A stretch of 64,000 nt of DNA from Verrucomicrobiota bacterium. Lineage in GTDB: Bacteria > Verrucomicrobiota > Verrucomicrobiia > Opitutales > Opitutaceae. Of the stretch, positions 54,633 through 62,334 are shown piece after piece. The notes under the pieces are model-generated. The model ran no database searches. It had not been told where the DNA came from and saw only the letters and a program-made list of their open reading frames with translations. A program made the position numbers and the translations under genes. Location of the stretch: assembly GCA_023428905.1 (NCBI GenBank), contig JAEYWP010000016.1:248001-312000 (forward strand), written 5' to 3'. The stretch's first letter is position 1. The number at the start of each line of letters is the position of its first letter.

Positions 54633-55625
54633 TCAGCGGTCGTCCGGCTCGGACAAGCGGATGGTTTTTTCCGTCGTCTCGGCCTGTCGCGTCATAAATG
54701 CGATCAGGCGGTCGTTGAAATCCTTCGCTGGATCATGCCCCATCTTTTTCAAAGCCTGGGTGAGGGCGGCGACTTCGACCAGGCGGGCCATGTCGCGGCC
54801 GGGCCGCACGTAGAGGACGATGTGCGGGATGCGCTGGCTGAGGATCTCGTAGAAATTTTCTTCCAGGCCGGTGCGTTCCTCGACCACGTCCGGAGTCCAT
54901 TCCACCAGGGAGACAACCATGTCGATGCGCTTCTCCACCCGAATGCTCTTCACCCCGAACATCTCGGCGATGTTGATGATGCCGATGCCTCGGCACTCCA
55001 TATAACCGCGGTTGAGAGGACGGGAAGTCGCCATCAGCTCTCGTTCGTCGAGCAGCTTGATCACGGTGAGATCATCAGCGACGAGCGAGTGGCCGCGCTC
55101 GATCAGGGCGAGGGCGCATTCACTTTTGCCGACCCCGCTGCTCCCGCGGAGGAGAGTCCCGATCCCTCGGATGTCGAGCATGGTGGCGTGTTCGGTCGTG
55201 CCCGGGGCGAACTCGTTGTCGATGCAGAGCGTGGCCAGATTCACGAAATTCATCGTGATCAGTGGCGTGCGGAAGAGCGGCAGGTTGCGGTCCTGGGAGA
55301 CCTGCAGCATCGCCTGGGTGGGATTAAAGTTGCGCGTGAGCACGAGGCACGGGACCTGGCGGTCCGCCATCTCATTAAGAATCTCGATCTGCCGCGGCTG
55401 GGTGAGCGTCTTCAGGTAGGTCATCTCCGCGGCACCCAGGACCTGGATACGTTTGTTGGCGAAGTATTTGAAGAAACCGGTGAGGGCCAGGGCGGGGCGG
55501 TTGATGCTGCCCTCGCGGATCAGGCGGTGCAGCCCGGCGTCACCGTAGACCAACTCCATCCTGAGTTTGTCGCGGTAGGTCTCGAAGAAGTGGGCGATCG
55601 TGATCCCTTGGATGGCTTTCTGCAT
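54633..55625 (-). CDS. hprK: HPr kinase/phosphorylase
   Basis: 330 residues. It phosphorylates and dephosphorylates Ser on HPr-like proteins. The Walker A loop is GSSGVGKSECALALIERGH with VADD following (catalytic Asp). The family signature around MECRGIGIINIAEMFGV is present, with KRIDMVVSLVEW after it. The N-terminal domain (~1-130) includes LVLTRNFNP. ATG at 55625 (MQKAIQG) is used. In Proteobacteria it often follows lptB-rpoN-hpf; here lptB is upstream but the middle genes are missing. No HPr gene is in the window. Confidence 0.95.
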   Translation of the reverse strand: MQKAIQGITIAHFFETYRDKLRMELVYGDAGLHRLIREGSINRPALALTGFFKYFANKRIQVLGAAEMTYLKTLTQPRQIEILNEMADRQVPCLVLTRNFNPTQAMLQVSQDRNLPLFRTPLITMNFVNLATLCIDNEFAPGTTEHATMLDIRGIGTLLRGSSGVGKSECALALIERGHSLVADDLTVIKLLDERELMATSRPLNRGYMECRGIGIINIAEMFGVKSIRVEKRIDMVVSLVEWTPDVVEERTGLEENFYEILSQRIPHIVLYVRPGRDMARLVEVAALTQALKKMGHDPAKDFNDRLIAFMTRQAETTEKTIRLSEPDDR

Positions 55626-55720
55626 GGGGCGAGGCTGGCGGGGAGGGTGACGGGAGACGAGGCGACGGTAACCGACGGCTTTGGCCTGAATCGACACCAA
55701 ATGGGACGGATTAATAATTT

Positions 55721-55837
55721 ATGATCTATGATTCACGATTTATGATTTTGTCGCATGTGTGGACACGCCGTGGGAGAAGCCGTCCGGCCCCGCGGTTCAC
55801 AGATCACGAATCAAGAATCACGAATCCCGAATCGCCC
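55721..55837. repeat. Two clusters of 7-bp repeats upstream of hprK
   Basis: 55721-55748 is four heptads: ATGATCT, ATGATTC, ACGATTT, ATGATTT. 55803-55837 is five: ATCACGA, ATCAAGA, ATCACGA, ATCCCGA, ATCGCCC. Read in one phase both follow A-Y-G-A-W-T-Y, close to the ACGAATC/GCGAATC units at 48067-48094. They lie in the 216-bp gap between lptB and hprK. The first cluster is AT-rich, unlike the genome average. Confidence 0.75.
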
Positions 55838-55841
55838 AACC

Positions 55842-56615
55842 CTACAGGTTGAAGTCCTTGCCCAGGTAATATTCGCGGGCTTGGGGGTCGCTGATGAGAA
55901 ATTCGCTGGTACCCTCGGTCAGGACCTTGCCGCGGTGGATGATGTAGGCGCGGTCGACGATGCGCAGGGTCTCGCGGACCTGATGGTCGGTAATGAGGAC
56001 GCCGATACCGCGGTGTTTTAGCGCGAGGATCATCTTCTGCACCTCCGCGACCGAGATCGGGTCGACGCCGGCGAAGGGCTCGTCCATGAGGAGGAATTTC
56101 GGCTGCGTGACCAGTGCCCGGGCGATTTCGAGGCGGCGGCGTTCGCCCCCCGACAAGGTGAATGCTTTCTGGCGCGCCACATGGGTGAGGTTGAGCTCCT
56201 CGAGGTGGGCTTTGACCCGGTCCGCCCGCTGACGACGCGGGAGGTCGAGTGTCTCGACGATCGCCATGATGTTCTCCGACACGGTGAGGCGCCTGAAGAC
56301 AGACGCTTCCTGGGGCAGGTAGCCGAGGCCGAGGCGTGCGCGTTCGTGCATCCGCAGGGCGGTCGCATCGCGTCCCTGGATTGCGACCTTGCCCTTGGTG
56401 GCCGGGACGAGGCCCACGATCATGTAGAACGTGGTCGTTTTTCCCGCGCCGTTGGGGCCGAGCAGACCGACCACCTCGCCGGCCCGGACGGTGATGTCGA
56501 TGCCGTTGACGACGGTGCGGTCACCAAACGTCTTGACCAGGCCTTCGGTGCGGATTTCCGCGACGCTTCCCGCGGTGGCGGGTGGGGTGGTGTCGGGCGC
56601 GGAGGTGGCGATCAT
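55842..56615 (-). CDS. lptB: LPS export ABC transporter ATP-binding protein
   Basis: 257 residues. Walker A GLLGPNGAGKTTTFYMIVGL, Q-loop LGYLPQEASVFRRLTV, signature TLSGGERRRLEIARALV, Walker B FLLMDEPFAGVDPISV, and switch His VLITDHQVRETL. The C-terminus GTSEFLISDPQAREYYLGKDF is typical of LptB, which powers lipopolysaccharide transport. The start overlaps the lptA stop (ATGA), so translation is coupled. Confidence 0.96.
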   Translation of the reverse strand: MIATSAPDTTPPATAGSVAEIRTEGLVKTFGDRTVVNGIDITVRAGEVVGLLGPNGAGKTTTFYMIVGLVPATKGKVAIQGRDATALRMHERARLGLGYLPQEASVFRRLTVSENIMAIVETLDLPRRQRADRVKAHLEELNLTHVARQKAFTLSGGERRRLEIARALVTQPKFLLMDEPFAGVDPISVAEVQKMILALKHRGIGVLITDHQVRETLRIVDRAYIIHRGKVLTEGTSEFLISDPQAREYYLGKDFNL

Positions 56616-57241
56616 TTGGTTTGGGGAGCGGGCGCGGCGTCTGGCTGGGTCGCCGCGGGCGCGGGAGTGGCAGGCGCCGGTGGGGGCTGGCTGTTGTCGA
56701 AACCGAGATCCTTGATCGCCGGAAGCACGACGCGGGGATTGATGCCCTGCACGCGACGTTCGCCCCGGAAGAGCCAGAGTTCGTCGCCGATCACCTTTGA
56801 GTCGTTGCCGTGGTCGATCACGATCGGGTTCTCCTTGAGCACGATCTTGTCCTCACGGGGAAAAACTTCCGCGCGCCCGCAAACCGCCTCGCGGTCGCCT
56901 TGAACGATCTGCACCTTGCCGGAAGCGAGCAGGTAGCGAAACCGCTCGAGCACCGGGATGGTGGAGTCCTTGTCGTTGCCCAGCTGACTGGCGATGATTT
57001 CCAGGCGATCACAGGTCAGCCGCATGTTGGTGCCGCTGACCACCACGTTGCCGGTAAAGATGGCGTGGGTTTCCGAATCGGTGCTCCACATCTCCGCGCG
57101 CTGGCTGGTGATCTCGGTGGACTGCGGGATCGCAGATTGCGGAGGGGTCAGGAGGGGGGTGTCCGCGGCCCCGGCCGGAAGGGCCAGAAACAGGGCGGCC
57201 GCAGCCGCGAGGCACAGACAGGAGGCAGGGGAACGCTTCAT
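56612..57241 (-). CDS. lptA: LptA/OstA-like periplasmic LPS transport protein
   Basis: 209 residues with a signal peptide (~1-25). The OstA-like beta-jellyroll (~45-165) includes ITSQRAEMWSTDSETHAIFTGNVVV, TCDRLEII and REAVCGRAEVFPREDKIVL (motifs here given in short). It ends in a Pro/Ala-rich tail (~185-209). It would bridge LPS across the periplasm. Both ends overlap neighbours by four bases. The family is poorly conserved, so the symbol rests on fold pattern plus position between lptC-like and lptB. Confidence 0.88.
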   Translation of the reverse strand: MKRSPASCLCLAAAAALFLALPAGAADTPLLTPPQSAIPQSTEITSQRAEMWSTDSETHAIFTGNVVVSGTNMRLTCDRLEIIASQLGNDKDSTIPVLERFRYLLASGKVQIVQGDREAVCGRAEVFPREDKIVLKENPIVIDHGNDSKVIGDELWLFRGERRVQGINPRVVLPAIKDLGFDNSQPPPAPATPAPAATQPDAAPAPQTK

Positions 57242-57681
57242 TTCAGGAAGTCCTTCAGCACGGCGCGATAAACTACGTGCACGTCGCTTCGGATCAAAAG
57301 CCTTTTGTTCTGGTGATCGTACTCCCAGTCCTGCCCGGTCGCATCGACCTCGGGCCGCACCAGGCGCACGGACTGTTTTCCCTCCACGCGGATCTGTTCG
57401 CGTTCTTGTACCCGCACGGTTGCGACGGGGGCGAGCAGGGTGGTCTCGAGCGTGCCGGCCTCGTCCCCGGAAAATGTGGAGAGGTGCATCTCCTTGATGT
57501 CGATTTGCCCGGCCGAGACGATCAGGGCCTCCTCGCCGGTGAGAAAACCGGTCCTGAACCCCTCGGCGTTGAAGGTCGGCAGCCGAAATTTTTTCACCGG
57601 GGCGGTGGGGAGGGAACCGGCACCAAAAACCACCGCGGCGGTGCAGCAAAGGAGGAGGAGGTGTTTCACGGAACGAAGCAT
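57238..57681 (-). CDS. LptC-like membrane-anchored protein
   Basis: 147 residues. The N-terminal hydrophobic segment (~6-23, KHLLLLCCTAAVVFGAG) is a signal or anchor. The rest is beta-rich (FRLPTFNAEGFRTGFLTGEE, RVEGKQSVRLVRPEVDA, RSDVHVVYRAVL), like the LptC jellyroll that docks LPS from LptB2FG to LptA. It is short compared with E. coli LptC (191). The stop overlaps lptA (ATGA) and the start lies inside the end of kdsC (16-bp overlap). Confidence 0.75.
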   Translation of the reverse strand: MLRSVKHLLLLCCTAAVVFGAGSLPTAPVKKFRLPTFNAEGFRTGFLTGEEALIVSAGQIDIKEMHLSTFSGDEAGTLETTLLAPVATVRVQEREQIRVEGKQSVRLVRPEVDATGQDWEYDHQNKRLLIRSDVHVVYRAVLKDFLK

Positions 57682-58202
57682 AGACCCCGTGCGGCCAGGA
57701 TATGTTCGCACACTTCTCGCACCGCTCCGCGACCGGCTTCGCGGGTGGTGATGTAGTCGGCTGCCTCGAGCGCGGCGGGCATGGCGGTGGGCACGGAGAT
57801 GCCGATCCCTGCCCAGCGGATCGCGCCGGCGTCGATGTCGTCGTCGCCCATGTAAGCGCAATTTTCGGCATCGATCCCGAGCTGCGCAGCCAGCTCGCTC
57901 AAGGCGGCTTTTTTGTCGGAGCGGCCCTGGATCAGGTGCGGAATTTTTAGTTCGGCTGCGCGCACGGTGGTGGCGCCGGAAAGGCGTCCGGAGATCCATG
58001 CGGTCGGAATCCCGGCTAGCCGCAGACGCGCGAGCCCCATCCCATCGAGGACGTTAAACACCTTTGTCTCGGTTCCGTCCGAGCAGATGTGCAGGCTGCC
58101 GTCGGTGAGGATGCCATCGACGTCCATCGCAAAGAGCTGCACGCGCTTCCACGAAGCGGCGGGCAGGGAGGTCTGGAGAGGGGGGCGGGAGAGGTGCATC
58201 AC
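57666..58202 (-). CDS. kdsC: 3-deoxy-D-manno-octulosonate 8-phosphate phosphatase
   Basis: 178 residues, HAD family without cap. It dephosphorylates KDO-8-P for lipid A core. Motif I FAMDVDGILTDG (catalytic Asp), motif II WISGRLS, Lys in RSDKKAAL, and motif III AYMGDDDIDAGAI are present. Two adjacent ATGs start the frame. The upstream E1 gene ends 3 bp before it, so the KDO and LPS genes appear to be read on one transcript with a metabolic enzyme. Confidence 0.93.
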   Translation of the reverse strand: MMHLSRPPLQTSLPAASWKRVQLFAMDVDGILTDGSLHICSDGTETKVFNVLDGMGLARLRLAGIPTAWISGRLSGATTVRAAELKIPHLIQGRSDKKAALSELAAQLGIDAENCAYMGDDDIDAGAIRWAGIGISVPTAMPAALEAADYITTREAGRGAVREVCEHILAARGLCFVP

Positions 58203-58205
58203 GTA

Positions 58206-60254
58206 TCAGCCCATCCAGTTGGCGATCTGCTCGATGACCTTGTCGCGGTTGGGGCGGAAGACCGTTTCCAACTCGGGCGCGAAGGGTACGGGCATATCGA
58301 GCGAAGTAATACGCAGCGGGGGCGCTTCCAGGGCAAAAAATAGCTCCTCCACGATCCGCGACACCAGCTCCGCGCCGAAGCCGTGGGTGCGCCGGCCTTC
58401 GTGAAGCACGATCAGCCGGTGGGTGCGGGCGACGGAGGCTCGAATCTCGTCCAGCTGAAGCGGGGCGAGGCCGCGCAGGTCGAACAGATCGAAGGAGCGT
58501 TCGTATTCACCCTCGAAGTAGGTGCAGGCTTCCTCCGCCAGATGCACCATTTCGCCGTAGCTGATGAAGGTGGCATAGTCGCCGGCGCGAACGCGGCGCG
58601 GCCGCCAGACATCCCGGTAGTTGGGATCCCACGACACGGTCTGTTTGCCGCGGCGGTAGAGCCCCTTGTGTTCAAAAAGAAGGACAGGGTTGTTGTCCTC
58701 GTAGGCGGCGAGAAGCGCGTTGAACGCGTCCTGCGGGGTGCTCGGGTAGAGCGCCTTGAGGCCGGGGATGGCGAGAAAGAAGGAGTCGAGCTCCTGGGAA
58801 TGGAAGGAGCCAAAGGTGAGGCCACCCCCGGTGGGAAGGCGAAGGACCAGCGGCACGGCGGCGCCGGACCGGAAATAAAAGGTGGCGGCGTTCTGGGTGA
58901 TCTGGGTCGCGGCCTCGGTCGAAAAGTCGGCGAACTGAAACTCCTCGATCGGGCGGTGGCCGTTGAGAGCGAGACCGATGGCGTAACCGGTGCACGCGCT
59001 CTCCGCCAGAGGAGTGCTGAACACCCGGCTGCGGCCGAAATCCTGCAGCAGCCCTTCCGTCACCTTGAAGGCGCCGCCGTAGGTGCCGATGTCCTGGCCG
59101 AGGATCAGTGACTCGCCGCGTTCGGCGAGGATTTTGCGGAGGGCCCGGTTGAGCGCCTGCGCCATCGTGAGGCTTTCCGACACGGCGGCACCGGTTTCAG
59201 AGCCGAGCGCGGGCACCCATGGCAGGGCGGGGACGACGGGGGCGAAGACCTCCTCCTCCATGCCGGCCGGGTCAGGACGCGGGACCCCCAGGGAAACCTG
59301 CACCGACGCTTCGATAAACGCGCCGAGTTCGGCTTCCAACGCCTCGATGCGAGCCTCATGGCCCGCCTGAACGAGTTCGCGCCGGAAGCGCGGGACCGGG
59401 TCGCGCTCGAGAAAACCCTCCGCCTCGCCGGGGCGCAGGTAGTCACAGGTGTCATACGCGGCATGTCCGCGCAGGCGCAGGGTTTTCGCCTCGATCAGCA
59501 TCGGGCGCCGGTTGGTGCGGACCTTGTCGATCGCGGATGCGAGAGCGCGGGCCGCGTTGGCGGGATCGGTTGCGTCCACCACCGCGCCTTCGATGCCGTA
59601 GGCGGCGGCGCGCTGGACCAGCTCGCAACCGCCGAACTGCTCACACACGGGGGTGGAGTAGGCGTATCCATTGTTCTCGATCACGAACAGGACCGGGAGG
59701 GAGAGGAGAGAGGCGAGGTTGAGCGACTCGTGGATGTCGCCGGTGCTGGAGGCGCCATCGCCGAAGAAGGCGAAACCGACCGCTGGTTTGCCGAGGCGGC
59801 GTTGTGAGTCGGCCGAACCCATCACCACCGACACCATGGCCCCGAGGTGGCTCAGCATGGGCAACGAGCGGTTTTTGGGGTCGCCGTGGTGGATGTTGCC
59901 CTCGCGCGCCTTGGTGGGACTGAGCGCGTTCGCGAAATACTGGTTCAGGTGGTCGCAAAGATGATCACCCCAGATCAGATGACCCCCGAAACCGCGGTGG
60001 GTGAAACTGATGACATCGACCGCTTTGTCGGCCAGGAGGGCGATGGGGATGATCAGCCCTTCATTGCCCTGACCGCCCGTGACGGTGCCCTTGATCAGGC
60101 CCTGGCGGAAGAGGTCGAGGATCCGGTTGTCCGCCACGCGGGCGGTGTACATCCAGGCATACAAGCGGAGCAGCGCATCGGCCGAGCCGACGCTGAGTTC
60201 TGCACCGTGCAGCTGGCGCTCACTGAGGATGGCGGGAGGGTTGGGAAACACCAT
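58206..60254 (-). CDS. Fused E1 alpha-beta subunit of a 2-oxoacid dehydrogenase complex
   Basis: 682 residues. The alpha half (~1-345) has TGGQGNEGL, RGFGGHLIWGD, and the ThDP motif GDGASSTGDIHESLN through IENNGYAY. RGHAAYDTCDY is the phosphorylation-loop region. The beta half (~365-682) starts ILGQDIGTYGGAFKVTEGL, with FSTPLAESACTGYAIGLAL and the beta catalytic LRLPTGGG. Both halves seem complete. It should decarboxylate a branched-chain or similar 2-oxoacid. No E2 or E3 gene is in the window. It lies directly upstream of kdsC. Confidence 0.9.
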   Translation of the reverse strand: MVFPNPPAILSERQLHGAELSVGSADALLRLYAWMYTARVADNRILDLFRQGLIKGTVTGGQGNEGLIIPIALLADKAVDVISFTHRGFGGHLIWGDHLCDHLNQYFANALSPTKAREGNIHHGDPKNRSLPMLSHLGAMVSVVMGSADSQRRLGKPAVGFAFFGDGASSTGDIHESLNLASLLSLPVLFVIENNGYAYSTPVCEQFGGCELVQRAAAYGIEGAVVDATDPANAARALASAIDKVRTNRRPMLIEAKTLRLRGHAAYDTCDYLRPGEAEGFLERDPVPRFRRELVQAGHEARIEALEAELGAFIEASVQVSLGVPRPDPAGMEEEVFAPVVPALPWVPALGSETGAAVSESLTMAQALNRALRKILAERGESLILGQDIGTYGGAFKVTEGLLQDFGRSRVFSTPLAESACTGYAIGLALNGHRPIEEFQFADFSTEAATQITQNAATFYFRSGAAVPLVLRLPTGGGLTFGSFHSQELDSFFLAIPGLKALYPSTPQDAFNALLAAYEDNNPVLLFEHKGLYRRGKQTVSWDPNYRDVWRPRRVRAGDYATFISYGEMVHLAEEACTYFEGEYERSFDLFDLRGLAPLQLDEIRASVARTHRLIVLHEGRRTHGFGAELVSRIVEELFFALEAPPLRITSLDMPVPFAPELETVFRPNRDKVIEQIANWMG

Positions 60255-60298
60255 GAACGGGCGTCACGGTGAGCACGGCGATTGGAGTCGGCAAGTGC

Positions 60299-61063
60299 TT
60301 AGACCGTGGCCACCCAGAAGCGGCATTCGTCGGAAAATTCCCGCACCGCCTCGGATTCCACGGCAATCTCGCGTCGGAGCGAGTCGAAGGTGTGGGTCCA
60401 TCCGGTGGCGGCGAGGTCCTCGAGGATCTCGTTCCGGTCGGGCAGGTGCATGAAGGTGCGTCCGGTGTGGTCCTCGAAATAGCGGTCGCCGAATTCCACC
60501 AACCGGGGGTCCTGGGTCCCTTGGGCCCAGCGCTCTGCCTCGTCCCGCCAGGCCCGGCGCTCCTGCGGGCTGACGTTGCGGTCGTGCGTGGTGAAAAGAA
60601 AACGCGCGCCCGGGCGGCAGACACAGCGCAGCTGTCCCAGGGCGGTGCGGCGGTGCTCACGCCCTGGGATTTGCATCAGTCCGTTGAAGGGGAACAGCAC
60701 GCCGTCAAAAGGCAGGTCCTTCGCGCGCCGGCGCAGGGCGGCAACCAGGCGCGTGGCGTCGGCGTGGAGAAAACGGATGCGCCGTGCCCCGCGATCCTTC
60801 GCCAGCTGGCGCGCCTGTGCCAGCAGGTCCTCCGCAAAGTCGAAGGCGGTGAGCTTCCGAAAGCCGAGGTCCCAGAGCCCGATTGTCACCCGGCCCGCCC
60901 CGCAGCCGGCTTCGAGGAGGGACGCGGACGTGTCCGGGAAAAAGCGCTCGATCAGCAGCCGCTCCGATTTCCAGAGGCCGAGAAAGTGCGCCGCGCGTGC
61001 ATAATACACCACGGTGACCGGGTCATTAAAATCGGCGCGGACCGTGGAGGACGTGAGTTTCAC
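60299..61063 (-). CDS. Class I SAM-dependent methyltransferase, unknown substrate
   Basis: 254 residues from a GTG. The AdoMet-binding motif is LLEAGCGAGRVTIGLWDLG (~49-67). LTAFDFAEDLLAQARQLA follows with the acidic ribose contact, then FLHADATR. FDGVLFPFNGLMQI and ARFLFTTHDRN fit later strands. The C-terminal half carries no signature I can name. It is coupled by a 3-bp gap to the RsmB-like methyltransferase upstream, suggesting RNA or small-molecule modification. Confidence 0.82.
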   Translation of the reverse strand: MKLTSSTVRADFNDPVTVVYYARAAHFLGLWKSERLLIERFFPDTSASLLEAGCGAGRVTIGLWDLGFRKLTAFDFAEDLLAQARQLAKDRGARRIRFLHADATRLVAALRRRAKDLPFDGVLFPFNGLMQIPGREHRRTALGQLRCVCRPGARFLFTTHDRNVSPQERRAWRDEAERWAQGTQDPRLVEFGDRYFEDHTGRTFMHLPDRNEILEDLAATGWTHTFDSLRREIAVESEAVREFSDECRFWVATV

Positions 61064-61066
61064 TGC

Positions 61067-62296
61067 CTACGTGCGCCGCCAGGTGGCAATGAACATCCCG
61101 TTGGCCTGGATCTGGTGAGGCCAGAGGGTGACGGCGGATTCAGAGAACAGTTCGGTTGTCCCCACCTCGCAGGCCGGGCTGCTCAGGGCGGAACCGGAGG
61201 GCGCGAACACTGGCACGGGTTCAAACTCCGGGTGTGCCTCGGTGAACGCGCTGGCAACTGCGGTGGTTTCGGCGCGGGTCAGGGTGCAGACGGCGTAGAC
61301 CAGCCGGCCGCCGGCCTTGAGGGTGGGGGCGACGTGCTCCAGCATCTGGCGTTGCACTTCGGCCAACTCCTTCACGTCGTCCGGGCCGGTGGTCCAACGC
61401 GCGTGGGGATTACGCTGCCAGGTCCCCACACCGCTGCAGGGGGCATCGAGCAGTACGCCATCGAACTTGGTTTTGGTGGGGAGTTTGGCGGAGCCGTCCC
61501 AGGTCGCGGCACGGTAGTTGTAGACCTTGGCGCGGGCGGTGCGCCGCTTGAGGGACTGGAGCCGGCGTTCCGAGCGGTCGCTCGCCCAGATCAGGCCCTT
61601 GTTGCCCATCTGGTCGGCCAGATGGAGGAGTTTGCCGCCCTCCCCGGCGCAGGCGTCCCACCACGTTTCGCCGGGTTTGGGGGCGCAGGCGTGGCCGACA
61701 AACTGCGAGGCCAGGTCCTGGATCTCGAAGTCGCCGGCGTGAAATTGCGGGGTGAGAAAAAGGTCGTTCGGGCCCTTGTAGCGCAGCGCGGTGGAAAGCG
61801 CGTTGGCGGTGTCGGCGCCGGTGGCGTCCGTTTCCGACGCCAACCCGTAGGGTTTGAGGGTGGCGGGGGCGGGCGGCACGCAGTGGCCGAGGGTAGCGGC
61901 GATCCCGCGGGTCCGGCCCGGCCTCACGCGGATCCAGAGGGCGGGGGGCTGCTGAAGGAGGCGCAGGCTTTCCAGGGGAAAGGTGGCTTCGGCCTGCAGC
62001 CATTCCGGCACGGCGCGGGCGGCGAGAGCCTCGGCTTTGATGCTGGCGGGGTTCTTGTCAAAACGTGCCTGGAAATCGAGCGCCTCTTCGATCCGCTTCT
62101 GGTCGGAGGCACGGGTGTCGAGCCATTGTATCCACCGGAAGTACACAAAGACGGCGTTGCTGATCGCGCGCTTCTCGCGCGGGCCGATGTGGCGGGCGGT
62201 GGTGAAATAGCGGCGAAGCGCGACGTCGGCATGCAGCTGGGGCGTGATCGTGTGGAGCACGCGAGCGGCGTGATTGAGGGTCGAGGATTCGGCCAT
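61067..62296 (-). CDS. RsmB/NOL1-type RNA (cytosine-5) methyltransferase
   Basis: 409 residues. The N-terminal helical part (~1-150) resembles a NusB-like/adaptor region. The catalytic domain (~200-405) has WWDACAGEGGKLLHLADQM for AdoMet, GVLLDAPCSGVGTWQRNP with the release Cys and VYAVCTLTRAET with the nucleophilic Cys. Such enzymes make m5C in rRNA or tRNA; the exact site is unknown. It lies 38 bp downstream of the dnaE end. Confidence 0.88.
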   Translation of the reverse strand: MAESSTLNHAARVLHTITPQLHADVALRRYFTTARHIGPREKRAISNAVFVYFRWIQWLDTRASDQKRIEEALDFQARFDKNPASIKAEALAARAVPEWLQAEATFPLESLRLLQQPPALWIRVRPGRTRGIAATLGHCVPPAPATLKPYGLASETDATGADTANALSTALRYKGPNDLFLTPQFHAGDFEIQDLASQFVGHACAPKPGETWWDACAGEGGKLLHLADQMGNKGLIWASDRSERRLQSLKRRTARAKVYNYRAATWDGSAKLPTKTKFDGVLLDAPCSGVGTWQRNPHARWTTGPDDVKELAEVQRQMLEHVAPTLKAGGRLVYAVCTLTRAETTAVASAFTEAHPEFEPVPVFAPSGSALSSPACEVGTTELFSESAVTLWPHQIQANGMFIATWRRT

Positions 62297-62334
62297 GTAC
62301 GGAAAGGGTTGAGTGGGTAATGGGCGCGTCGCGG

